Source of the DNA: Candidatus Symbiopectobacterium sp. NZEC151
Lineage (GTDB): Bacteria; Pseudomonadota; Gammaproteobacteria; Enterobacterales; Enterobacteriaceae
Assembly (NCBI RefSeq): GCF_025962655.1
Contig: NZ_JAGFPE010000002.1
Coordinates: 542,679 to 606,678 of the forward strand
Direction of reading: 5' to 3'
DNA length: 64,000 nt
Shown: positions 9,204 through 17,322 of the stretch, one piece after another
How the letters are laid out: each line of letters begins with the position of its first letter
Position numbering within the stretch: position 1 is the stretch's first letter
Translations under genes and position numbers: made by a program
The notes under the pieces: generated by a model
Told to the model about the DNA's origin: nothing
The model's input: the letters and a program-made list of their open reading frames with translations, nothing else
Database searches by the model: none

Positions 9204-9463
9204 CTCTAACCACTATGAGGTATGGTCAAATAAAACCCATAGGAAGCTCATGGTTTACGTGCGTCTTATATTTTTTATCGATAAAAAATTTCTGATGCCT
9301 GCTGGGTACCGATATAAAAAAGTTTTTGTTCACTGTCTCAGGGGAGTTCTTCCACGCTGCGTCACAATGAATCAGACATTACAAAAGCCAATCACCCGAC
9401 GATTGTTCGGTACCGACATCAGCATGACTACATCAACTAGCATTCAATACTGAAGGTGATGTT

Positions 9464-10177
9464 ATGGAAGATCATTCCCGCCGCCGATTTCTTGCCTACA
9501 TGGGGAGTGCCATTTTTGTCACGGGCAGTTCCTCATTGGCGTTAGCAAATGAGGCTGCACCGCAAAATGCGACACCCGCTACCGGCGCCCCGAAAGGGGT
9601 ACGTTATGGCATGCTGCACAACGAGTCACTGTGTATCGGCTGTAAAGCCTGTATCGGTGCCTGCAAAGAGACCAACAATGTCCCCGATGGCGTGACCCGC
9701 CTCGAGATCCTGACTTCGGTGAATATTCCGCGTACCTCGACCAGTCGTGCCGTGCGTCAATATTTCCGTAAATCCTGCCAGCATTGCGAAAACCCGCCGT
9801 GCGTTTCCGTGTGCCCGACCGGCGCGTCCTTTAAAGATGCGCTTACCGGCATCGTTGACGTCAACGACAAGCGCTGCGTGGGCTGTCGCTATTGCATCGC
9901 GGCCTGCCCTTACCACGTGCGCTTTATCAACCCGGTAACCAACACCGCCGACAAGTGCAACTTCTGCCGCGAGACCAACCTGGCCGCAGGTAAAAAACCG
10001 GCCTGCGTCGAGATCTGTCCGACCCACGCACTGGTGTTTGGTGATTTGAACGATCCGGCCAGCGATATTTCTCAGATGATCCTCGCGAACCCGACCTATC
10101 GTTCCAAAGTGTATCTGGGCACCGAACCGCAGCTCTATCGCATTCCTGGCAAACGCGGGGTAATCGACAATGCTTAA
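9464..10177 (+). CDS. NrfC-like periplasmic 4Fe-4S ferredoxin
   Basis: 237 residues, close in sequence to E. coli NrfC (223). A Tat signal SRRRFL (residues 5-10) precedes a hydrophobic stretch, so it is exported folded. Four ferredoxin-type cysteine clusters are present, beginning CIGCKACIGAC at residues 57-67, then CQHCENPPCVSVCP, CVGCRYCIAACP and CNFC with CVEICP. It would shuttle electrons from an NrfD quinol dehydrogenase to a periplasmic reductase. It overlaps the next gene by 8 bases. No nrfA or nrfB (cytochrome nitrite reductase) lies nearby, so nitrite reduction is not implied; the downstream flavin proteins are the likely acceptors. Confidence 0.9.
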   Translation: MEDHSRRRFLAYMGSAIFVTGSSSLALANEAAPQNATPATGAPKGVRYGMLHNESLCIGCKACIGACKETNNVPDGVTRLEILTSVNIPRTSTSRAVRQYFRKSCQHCENPPCVSVCPTGASFKDALTGIVDVNDKRCVGCRYCIAACPYHVRFINPVTNTADKCNFCRETNLAAGKKPACVEICPTHALVFGDLNDPASDISQMILANPTYRSKVYLGTEPQLYRIPGKRGVIDNA

Positions 10178-11132
10178 TGCTTTCCACTTCGACACGCTGG
10201 TATGGGACTGGCCCATCGCCATCTATCTGCTTTTGGTGGGCATTTCCGCGGGCATGATCACCCTGACGATGCTGCTGAAATATTACGTGCCCGCCGAGTA
10301 CAGCGGCAAAAACCCCATCGTTATCGCGACGGCTGTCGTGGCACCGTTGTCGGTAATGCTCGGTCTGATTATTCTGATCTTCCACCTGACACGCCCGATG
10401 ACCTTCTGGTATCTGATGGTGTTCTATAACCCTGGCTCCATCATGTCACTCGGTGTGATGCTGTTTCAGGTCTACTTCGTGTTTATCATCCTGTGGCTGG
10501 TCAGCCTGTACCGCGATGAACTGCTGACGCTGGTGAGCAGGTTCAACAACGGTGGCCTGCTCTCTCTGGTGCGCAACCTGAGTGCCATTATCCAGAAACG
10601 TATCAGCTGGTTTGAGAACACGCTGCTGGTGCTGGCAATCCTGTTGGGCTGCTATACCGGCTTTCTGCTGTCGGCGCTCAAATCCTTCCCGATGCTGAAC
10701 AACCCGGTGCTGCCGGTACTGTTTCTCGCCTCGGGCACCACCTCAGGCATTGCGGTGGCGCTGCTGGCCGGTGCCCTGAATCGCCGGTTTATCAGCGAAC
10801 ACCAGGGCACGCTGCACTTCATCCACAGGATTGAAAACCCGGTGGTGTTCGCCGAGCTCTTCCTGCTGTTCGCCTTCTTTGTCGGCTTGCTGTTGGGCGG
10901 CGGTCAGAAAACCCTGTCGGCCCACAACGCACTGACCGGTTTCTGGGGCGGCGTGTTCTGGATTGGGGTTATCGGCGTGGGCATTGCGGTTCCGCTGGTC
11001 GCCGGGCTCCTGAAGCGCCACGACAGGGCGCCAAGCCGCAAGCAGATGGCGTTTATGGCGGGTCTCAGTCTGCTCGGTGTGTTCCTGCTGCGTATGTTTG
11101 TCCTGTACGCCGGCCAGATGACAGTAGCCTGA
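10170..11132 (+). CDS. NrfD-like membrane quinol dehydrogenase subunit
   Basis: 320 residues with about eight hydrophobic segments, collinear with E. coli NrfD (318): FHFDTLVWDWPIAIYLLLVGISAG at the start, FHLTRPMTFWYLM, LLGCYTGFLLSALKSFP and a C-terminal RMFVLYAGQMTVA. The family oxidises quinol at the periplasmic face and passes electrons to the NrfC-type partner. The ATG overlaps the end of the ferredoxin gene, indicating translational coupling. The MFS gene follows after only 3 bases. Confidence 0.92.
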   Translation: MLNAFHFDTLVWDWPIAIYLLLVGISAGMITLTMLLKYYVPAEYSGKNPIVIATAVVAPLSVMLGLIILIFHLTRPMTFWYLMVFYNPGSIMSLGVMLFQVYFVFIILWLVSLYRDELLTLVSRFNNGGLLSLVRNLSAIIQKRISWFENTLLVLAILLGCYTGFLLSALKSFPMLNNPVLPVLFLASGTTSGIAVALLAGALNRRFISEHQGTLHFIHRIENPVVFAELFLLFAFFVGLLLGGGQKTLSAHNALTGFWGGVFWIGVIGVGIAVPLVAGLLKRHDRAPSRKQMAFMAGLSLLGVFLLRMFVLYAGQMTVA

Positions 11133-11135
11133 ATC

Positions 11136-12512
11136 ATGAAGACGTCGTGGACCCTGTTCTGGATTGCATCCATCACTTTTTTCATGCAATCCGTCGACAC
11201 GACGATGTTGTATATCGCACTGCCCGCCATTGCGGAGGCGCTTCACCAACCGGTGCTGCATATGGAGCTGATTGTTATCTCCTATGTTGTCACCGTGGTG
11301 GCCTTCACCCCCGTCAATGGCTGGATGGCGGAGCGACTGGGTGAACGTAACACCTACCTTGTCGCCATCGTCATTTTTATGACCGGCTCGCTGCTGTGTG
11401 TCACCGCGACCTCTATCGTCAGTCTGAGCGCGTTTCGGTTTATACAAGGGATCGGCGGCGCGTTAATGCTGCCGATAATCAGAACCATCATATTGAGGAC
11501 CACGCCAGATACCATGAAACTTTTATTCCTCAACCGCATTACCCTGCTGGGGTTACTGGGCACCATGATTGGCCCGGTGGTGGGGAGTGTGATGGTCAAT
11601 ATGCTGTCGTGGCGTCTGATTTTTGTCCTTAACATTCCCCTGTGCCTGATGTGTCTGTGGCTGGCGAGAACCCATATTCCCGCCAACATGCAGGTTCCGC
11701 ATTTTCGCGGGGATACCTGCAAGCTGATGCTGCTGGTCGGCATGCTGTTCCTGGGCACCTTTCTGCTGACAGCGATGCCGAAAAACATCATCAGCCTGCC
11801 GCTGAGCGCCGCATTGGCTCTCACTGGATTCGGCCTGGCATTCCTCTATTTCAAACGGGATATGCTTGCCACACGGCCTCAACCGCGCGAAAACCTGTTT
11901 ACCATTAAAACGTTTTCCATCGGCGTGACCAGCGGTATCGTCACGCGCGTGTTACTCTCTTCAATCCCGGTGGTGATGTCGCTGATGTTGCAAACCCAAT
12001 TGGCGTATGAGCCCGCCACCGTCAGCCTGATTTTGCTGCTGTTTTCCAGCGGTGCCCTGCTGTCTAAACTGGGCTTTGAGCCGCTGATCAAACGGATTGG
12101 CTACCGTAAGCTGCTGCTGCACACCACGGTCTTTACCTCACTGTGTATTTTTGCCATGGGTGCCGCAGTGCAGGAGAACGCAACGGTATTCATCGGCCTT
12201 ATTGCGGTGCTGCTCGGCATTCTGATTTCGACGCTGCATTCCGCAGAGAGCACGCTGGCCTTCAGCAACCTGAGTCACCATACCTATAACAACGGCAATA
12301 ACATTATGACGGTGACTCAGTTGCTGTCCATTATGGTAAGCATGGCATTGACCTTTCCCATGCTGCGTTTTCTTGGCCGGATGGAGAGCGCTATTAATGT
12401 AAACAGCTTCAGCTTGTTATTTATTTTACTCGGTATCGGATTACCCATTTGCTGTTTTATATTCATGCATCTTAATGAAGATGACGGTCAACATTTTATT
12501 CATGGGAGATAA
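11136..12512 (+). CDS. MFS transporter (DHA2-like)
   Basis: 458 residues with 12-14 membrane segments. MFS motif A-like GWMAERLGERNTYL lies near residue 62, and RFIQGIGGALMLPI is typical of drug:H+ antiporter-like carriers. The start is 3 bases after the nrfD-like stop, so it is co-transcribed with the electron-transfer genes. Tight coupling suggests it moves the electron acceptor or its reduced product, but the family is dominated by exporters and the substrate cannot be read from sequence. Confidence 0.85.
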   Translation: MKTSWTLFWIASITFFMQSVDTTMLYIALPAIAEALHQPVLHMELIVISYVVTVVAFTPVNGWMAERLGERNTYLVAIVIFMTGSLLCVTATSIVSLSAFRFIQGIGGALMLPIIRTIILRTTPDTMKLLFLNRITLLGLLGTMIGPVVGSVMVNMLSWRLIFVLNIPLCLMCLWLARTHIPANMQVPHFRGDTCKLMLLVGMLFLGTFLLTAMPKNIISLPLSAALALTGFGLAFLYFKRDMLATRPQPRENLFTIKTFSIGVTSGIVTRVLLSSIPVVMSLMLQTQLAYEPATVSLILLLFSSGALLSKLGFEPLIKRIGYRKLLLHTTVFTSLCIFAMGAAVQENATVFIGLIAVLLGILISTLHSAESTLAFSNLSHHTYNNGNNIMTVTQLLSIMVSMALTFPMLRFLGRMESAINVNSFSLLFILLGIGLPICCFIFMHLNEDDGQHFIHGR

Positions 12513-12587
12513 AGGAGAGCACGCGCAATAATTTTTCCGTTCAATATCACATTGAATATTTATACACTTTTTATTGGAACCGTTGAT

Positions 12588-12935
12588 ATGAAAACATTTC
12601 AGGGTACGGCAGCCTTTTGTCTGCTGATTGCATCAGGCTTCGCTTTTGCAGACGGCGATTTTAAAGCAGGCACCTATTCTTCCGCCAGCACCGGTATCGG
12701 TGGCGACGTGACTGTCACACTCGATGTTGATGCACAAGGGAAAATCAGTAAAGCCACGGTTGACGCGCCTTCTGAAACCCCAGAAGTAGGTGGAGAAGCG
12801 GCAAAAGTGTTGGCTAAAAGCTTCGTTGAAAAACAGAGCGTCAACATTGATGGCGTGTCTGGTGCTACCTTAACCAGCGAAGCCGCATTAGAAGCTGCGG
12901 GTAACGCGTATAACCAAGCGAAAGTCACTAAATAA
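12588..12935 (+). CDS. Small periplasmic FMN-binding-domain protein
   Basis: 115 residues: a signal peptide (to about residue 21, FAFA-D), then a single FMN_bind domain. The covalent flavinylation motif DGVSGATLT spans residues 88-96; Thr94 of SGAT is the expected acceptor of FMN transferred by ApbE. Such domains relay single electrons to flavoprotein reductases such as urocanate or acrylate reductases and flavocytochromes. Start ATG at 12588 behind TTGGAA; an earlier in-frame ATG would add 12 residues before the signal sequence. It lies 75 bases after the MFS gene and 219 before the flavoprotein. No apbE is seen in the window. Confidence 0.85.
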   Translation: MKTFQGTAAFCLLIASGFAFADGDFKAGTYSSASTGIGGDVTVTLDVDAQGKISKATVDAPSETPEVGGEAAKVLAKSFVEKQSVNIDGVSGATLTSEAALEAAGNAYNQAKVTK

Positions 12936-13021
12936 CTGTTATTTATTTCTCGCAGCCGCGCTGCACAATGAATAGTTAAATTAAACATTCCTGCTGAATA
13001 ATACCGGCAGGATAGCGACTA

Positions 13022-13058
13022 CGCGTTATTCCTTTTTTACCTTAAAAAGGATAACGCG
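13022..13058 (+). other. Strong intercistronic hairpin
   Basis: CGCGTTATTCCTTTTT pairs with AAAAAGGATAACGCG (one bulged T) across a 6-base loop. There is no U run, so it is more likely an mRNA-stabilising or processing element that separates the FMN protein and flavoprotein messages than a full terminator. A smaller CCTGC/GCAGG hairpin precedes it. Confidence 0.6.
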
Positions 13059-13154
13059 AGCATGGCCCCCTTTTGCCAAAAACAAGATGGGGAATAATAA
13101 GAGTAAAACCATCGCATCAATATTTTTATTACAACCATTGAGAGTGGAGAGTAT

Positions 13155-14669
13155 ATGAAAATAGTCAGGAGAACGCTGATCGCAGCCGCCTGCTTATCCC
13201 TGTTGGGGACCGGCGCTGCTAATGCAGAAACTATCGTAAAAACGGCTGACGTGGTGATTATCGGCGCAGGGGCTTCAGGCACCTCCGCCACCATGGCGGC
13301 CGCCGAAAAAGGCGCGAAAGTTATTCTGCTGGAAAAACAAGGTGTGGTTGGCGGCACCGGGAATTTTGCGGAAGGGATCTTCGCCGCAAACAGTTCCATG
13401 CAAAAACGTCAGGGGATTATCGTAACCCCGGACATGGCGTTCAAAACCATCATGGAATACAGCCACTGGCTGGCTAACCCGTTCGTGGTTCGCGCGTTTG
13501 TTAACCGCTCTGCCGATACCATCGAATGGGTGAAATCCAAGGGCATCAAGTTCGAATACATCGGTCCTGGGGGGCCAGGCGGGATGTTGACCTGGCACGT
13601 TATCGACGGACCGGGCCATGGTCGTTTCCTGATCAAAACCTTCCATGAGCAGTTCAAAAGCATGGATGTCACCACCATGGTGAAAACCGCCGGTAAAGAC
13701 CTGATCGTGAAAGACGGCAAAGTCACTGGCGTGACGGCGCAAGACGAGCAAGGCAACACCATCCAGATCGATGCCAAAGCGGTTATCGTCGCCACCGGTG
13801 GTTATGCCAACAACAAAGAGATGCTGCAAAAATACGTCGCCTTCCCGGATACCATCATGGTGGGTAACGTCGGTAAAGATGGCGACGGGATCAAAATGGC
13901 CTGGAAAGCCGGTGCCAAAGATGAAGGGATGGGCGTACTGCAAGCATACCGCCCTGGCCTGCCGGACTATGCGCCGAACTCCCACATGCTGGCCGCTGCG
14001 CGTCAACCCTACCTGTGGGTTGATACCCATGGCCGCCGTTTTACCGATGAATCCAACGTCATCATTTGGCCTCACTCCGGTAATGCGCTCTCCAAAGCGG
14101 GCGGCATCATGTACTCCATATTTGATGAAACCTCACGTAAACATTACGTAGAAGACGGTATCGATGTGCCGATCGGTGAATGGGTTATCGCCAACACCAA
14201 GCTCACCAAATTTGACGATGAGTTTGATAAAGAACTCCAGAAAAATCGCGGTTTTGTCTACAAGGCACAAACGCTGGACGCACTGGCTAAAGCCATGGGC
14301 GTTGACGCCAGCGTGCTGAAAGAGACGATCGATCAGAACAACGTCTTTGCCGCGCAAAAACGTGATGAAGTGTTCAACAAGAACATGGATTACCTGCGTC
14401 CGGTGAAAACCGGGCCGTTCTATGCCGTTAAAATGCAGCCTGCCGCACTCGGCACGCTGGGTGGCGTGAAAATTAACGAGAAGATGCAGGCCATCAACAA
14501 GGACGGCAATGCCATCCCAGGTCTGTATGTCACCGGTAATGACGCAGGCGGCATGTATGGCGACACTTACGATCTGCTGTTAGGCGGCGGCACCTTCGGT
14601 TTCGCCCTGAACTCAGGCCGTATTGCCGCAGAAAGCGCGTTGGATTACATGCACTTCAAGAAACAATAA
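13155..14669 (+). CDS. Periplasmic FAD flavoprotein reductase (fumarate reductase superfamily, unknown acceptor)
   Basis: 504 residues. Sec signal peptide (1-24, ANA-E), FAD dinucleotide motif GAGASG (37-42), EKQGVVGGTGNFA and the ATGGYANN segment near residue 212. It lacks heme and FMN domains, consistent with a separate FMN partner upstream. Against soluble fumarate reductase, the His-His-Thr-Met-Gly-Gly segment reads ALGTLGG (431-437), the Asn-Arg-Leu-Gly-Gly segment reads YDLLLGGGT (472-480), and the catalytic Thr-Thr-Arg region has no arginine. It is therefore unlikely to reduce fumarate. The C-terminal YGDTYDLLLGGGTFGFA is more like other FAD_binding_2 reductases/dehydrogenases. RBS GGAG, ATG 13155. 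Predicted to take electrons from the NrfCD/FMN relay. Confidence 0.85.
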   Translation: MKIVRRTLIAAACLSLLGTGAANAETIVKTADVVIIGAGASGTSATMAAAEKGAKVILLEKQGVVGGTGNFAEGIFAANSSMQKRQGIIVTPDMAFKTIMEYSHWLANPFVVRAFVNRSADTIEWVKSKGIKFEYIGPGGPGGMLTWHVIDGPGHGRFLIKTFHEQFKSMDVTTMVKTAGKDLIVKDGKVTGVTAQDEQGNTIQIDAKAVIVATGGYANNKEMLQKYVAFPDTIMVGNVGKDGDGIKMAWKAGAKDEGMGVLQAYRPGLPDYAPNSHMLAAARQPYLWVDTHGRRFTDESNVIIWPHSGNALSKAGGIMYSIFDETSRKHYVEDGIDVPIGEWVIANTKLTKFDDEFDKELQKNRGFVYKAQTLDALAKAMGVDASVLKETIDQNNVFAAQKRDEVFNKNMDYLRPVKTGPFYAVKMQPAALGTLGGVKINEKMQAINKDGNAIPGLYVTGNDAGGMYGDTYDLLLGGGTFGFALNSGRIAAESALDYMHFKKQ

Positions 14670-14681
14670 GTGTGTTCGCTG

Positions 14682-14715
14682 GCAACCTGCGCCCTTAGGG
14701 GCAGGTTGCTCTTTT
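14682..14715 (+). terminator. Terminator after the flavoprotein gene
   Basis: GCAACCTGC / GCAGGTTGC stem with an inner CCC/GGG, followed by TCTTTT. It also separates the convergent alkB gene. Confidence 0.85.
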
Positions 14716-14717
14716 CC

Positions 14718-15356
14718 CTACCCCGCCTTACGAAACGTCAGATTAAACCGGTAATCCTCCGTTCCTGCTTTGATGGCCTGCACACCGTGAAAACGCAGGC
14801 GTGACGGCCCGCCCCACACCAGCACATCGCCCTGCGTCAGCGGGATACGCTGCACGGCGTCACTGCGCTGCATACCACCAAACTGGAAGATAGCCGGTAA
14901 CCCCAGCGACACAGAAACAATCGGCTGCGAAAAATCCCGCTCATTTTTATCCTGATGCAGTGACATCCGGCTGCCCACCGCATAGCGGTTCATCAGGCAC
15001 GCATCGGCAACAAAGTCTGGGAATCCGGCTTCGTGCGCGGCCTGTTGCGCCAGTTGAGCAAACAGCACCGGCATCGCGGGCCAGGGCACGCCCGTGAGGG
15101 GATCGTGAGACGTATAGCGATAACCCAGCGCATCCGTCACCCAGCCCAGCGAACCACAATTGCTCATGGCGGCCGACATGACAAAACCGCCCGGCGTAGT
15201 CATCTGTCGAAACGGCGCCACGCGCGTCAGTTGGTCAATCATCTGCATTAACGTGGGTGCACATTCAGCGGCAAATCCGCGCAGCACCACTGCGCCCGGT
15301 GCCAGCGTCTGGGTCCAGCGCGGTGTGCCCTCGAGCGCGAACAGATCATCCGTCAT
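14718..15356 (-). CDS. alkB: Alkylated DNA repair dioxygenase AlkB
   Basis: 212 residues (E. coli 216). Fe(II)/2-oxoglutarate dioxygenase that demethylates 1-methyladenine and 3-methylcytosine. The metal triad is visible as His-x-Asp in SLHQDKNE and a distal His in RLRFHGV. The 2-oxoglutarate-binding arginines are in YRFNLTFR. The N-terminal half includes RWTQTLAPGAVVLRGFA. The start ATG at 15356 lies inside the end of ada (11-base overlap), so the two are translationally coupled. Confidence 0.95.
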   Translation of the reverse strand: MTDDLFALEGTPRWTQTLAPGAVVLRGFAAECAPTLMQMIDQLTRVAPFRQMTTPGGFVMSAAMSNCGSLGWVTDALGYRYTSHDPLTGVPWPAMPVLFAQLAQQAAHEAGFPDFVADACLMNRYAVGSRMSLHQDKNERDFSQPIVSVSLGLPAIFQFGGMQRSDAVQRIPLTQGDVLVWGGPSRLRFHGVQAIKAGTEDYRFNLTFRKAG

Positions 15357-16443
15357 GAGATTCCTTAGCCTCGCTCTCCAGCAGTTGGCGTTTACGCGCG
15401 ATGCCCCACCGATAGCCCGACAAGGCACCATCGGTGCGAATCACTCGATGGCAAGGAACAATAATCGCCAAACGATTGGCGGCGCAAGCCCCCGCCACCG
15501 CACGCACCGCGTCCGGCTGACCAATCTTTTCAGCGACGTCGCGGTAGCTGAGCGTGGTTCCCAGAGGAATGTCTCGCAGAGCCTGCCAGACACGCAGTTG
15601 AAACGCGGTGCCGCGAATATCGAGCGGTAACGTCATCGGCGCGCCCGGTGAATCAATCACACTGACCACCAGCGCCATACGCTGCTCAAACGCGGCATCG
15701 CCTTCAACCAAGGTCGCATTGGCAAACAGAGCGTGCAGCTCGTTTATCAATGCAGTAGCATCATCGCCCAGTAATACGGCGCAGACCCCGCGCTCGCTCT
15801 CAGCCACCAGCACAGTCCCCAGCGAACACGGTGCGATAGCAAAATGGATCGTCATGCCCTGTCCCTTATGTTTAAAACTGCGCGGCGGCATGCCCAGCAG
15901 TTGATGAGATTCCTGATAAAACTGCTCGCTGGAATGAAAACCCGCCGCTAATGCGGCTTGCGTTACCGGCGCATCACCGCTTAACAACGCGCGCACACGC
16001 TGACCGCGCAACGCAGCAGCGTAGCGTTTTGGCGTCACGCCAACCTGGGCTTTAAACAGCCGGTGAAAATGGTAGGGACTGATACCCACAGCGCTTGCCA
16101 CCTGAGCCAGCGTCAGCGATGTCTCGGCCTGCGCCATCAGTTGGCAGGCGTGCTCAATGGCCGCACATTGCCGTTGCTCACGAGACGGATTTCCTGGGCG
16201 GCAGCGTTTACAGGGCCGGAACCCGGCCTGCTGAGCCGCCTCGGCATCGGCAAAGAACTGCACGTTTTCCCGCAGCGGCAACCGGGATGCGCAGGAGGGC
16301 ATGCAGAAGATTCCCGTGGTTTTAACGCCATAGACAAAGCGACCATCAGCCTGTTTATCGCGTCTACACAGGGCATCCCACCAGCTATTTTCACCAGCAG
16401 CAGGCTCTTGCTCAGGAAAAGCGCGCGCATTTGTCGACATCAT
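15346..16443 (-). CDS. ada: Bifunctional DNA repair protein and regulator Ada
   Basis: 365 residues. The N-terminal zinc domain has Cys47, Cys51, Cys78 and Cys81; the phosphotriester acceptor is the first of these (GIFCMPSC). An AraC-type helix-turn-helix domain follows (about 100-185: ISPYHFHRLFKAQVGVTPKRY). The C-terminal O6-methylguanine methyltransferase domain has the active-site PCHRV with Cys331. Methylation of the N-terminal cysteine turns family members into activators of ada-alkB and alkA; here all three targets are adjacent. RBS GAGGTGA, ATG at 16443. It diverges from the AlkA-like gene across 169 bases. Confidence 0.96.
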   Translation of the reverse strand: MMSTNARAFPEQEPAAGENSWWDALCRRDKQADGRFVYGVKTTGIFCMPSCASRLPLRENVQFFADAEAAQQAGFRPCKRCRPGNPSREQRQCAAIEHACQLMAQAETSLTLAQVASAVGISPYHFHRLFKAQVGVTPKRYAAALRGQRVRALLSGDAPVTQAALAAGFHSSEQFYQESHQLLGMPPRSFKHKGQGMTIHFAIAPCSLGTVLVAESERGVCAVLLGDDATALINELHALFANATLVEGDAAFEQRMALVVSVIDSPGAPMTLPLDIRGTAFQLRVWQALRDIPLGTTLSYRDVAEKIGQPDAVRAVAGACAANRLAIIVPCHRVIRTDGALSGYRWGIARKRQLLESEAKESHDG

Positions 16444-16612
16444 TCACCTCGCAGTCTCTGGTCCTAAAAGATATCTCACCCTAGCGGTTACGTCTGGTAA
16501 ATACCTGCCTGATTCTTGCTTTCTCATTCCAGAAACGCATCGCAGGATGACAACCCGTATTCACTCTTTTATGCTGCAAGTTCGCCCCTTTCTCTCACGT
16601 TCAGGATCAAGT

Positions 16613-17317
16613 ATGTCATACCCGCAGCCGGTATTATGGAATACGGCACAGAGCGTGCATCTGGCATGCGAACATCTGCGCACGCTCGGGCCGCGCTGGC
16701 AAGCGCTGCTGGACCACATCGGTGAATGCCAGCACCAAACGCACCCGCATCGTGAACCCTATGAAGCGCTGATGCGCGCCGTGGCTTACCAACAGCTCAC
16801 CACCCGCGCGGGTGATGCCATGATCCGCCGCCTGTTGGAGGGTTTTAGCCCTGACGGGCAGGCATTTCCTTCCGCTGAGCAGATTGCCGCCAGTGAAAAA
16901 GACGCACTGCGCCAATGCGGTTTCTCAACGCGCAAGGCGGAGACGCTGCACTTGATTGCACAGGGTGCACGCGACGGTGTAGTGCCCACGCGAGAACAGG
17001 CGTTGACCATGGACGACGACACGCTCATCGAACGGTTATCGACGTTGAAAGGCATTGGTCGCTGGACGGTTGAAATGTATTTGATCTATGGATTGGAACG
17101 AATGGATATCATGCCATTGGACGATCTCGGCATCCGCTTAGGGTTGAGCTATGTGCATCAATGCGATGCAATACCCTCGCGCCGAGCATTGGCGGAACTC
17201 AGTCTGCCGTGCCAGCCTTACCGCACCGTCGCCGCCTGGTATTTATGGCGCAGCCCGATGATGCCAGACTACGCCGATTTCAAAAGCCGATTGAAAACCA
17301 GCAACCGTAAAGGCTAA
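16613..17317 (+). CDS. DNA-3-methyladenine glycosylase II (AlkA/MAG-like)
   Basis: 234 residues of the HhH-GPD superfamily. The helix-hairpin-helix LKGIGRWTVEMYLIYGLERMDIMPLDD carries the catalytic Asp. It lacks the N-terminal AlkA domain of E. coli AlkA (282), so it is nearer the short MAG-type glycosylases. It excises alkylated purines. I start at ATG 16613 (GGA at 16604-16606). An upstream ATG at 16547 would add 22 unconserved residues and its AGG abuts the codon. The gene diverges from ada, so the whole adaptive response sits in one locus. Confidence 0.9.
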   Translation: MSYPQPVLWNTAQSVHLACEHLRTLGPRWQALLDHIGECQHQTHPHREPYEALMRAVAYQQLTTRAGDAMIRRLLEGFSPDGQAFPSAEQIAASEKDALRQCGFSTRKAETLHLIAQGARDGVVPTREQALTMDDDTLIERLSTLKGIGRWTVEMYLIYGLERMDIMPLDDLGIRLGLSYVHQCDAIPSRRALAELSLPCQPYRTVAAWYLWRSPMMPDYADFKSRLKTSNRKG

Positions 17318-17322
17318 TGGCA

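Noticed and set aside
9250..9453. 67-codon plus-strand frame before the NrfC-like gene
   Set aside because: No ribosome site, low-complexity composition and no similarity I recognise.
9464..11132. Formate-dependent nitrite reductase (nrf) operon
   Set aside because: Only NrfC- and NrfD-like genes are present; no cytochrome nrfA or nrfB and no maturation genes. The neighbours are flavin proteins.
13155..14669. Periplasmic fumarate reductase
   Set aside because: Catalytic and binding residues of fumarate reductase are missing, as listed in the findings.
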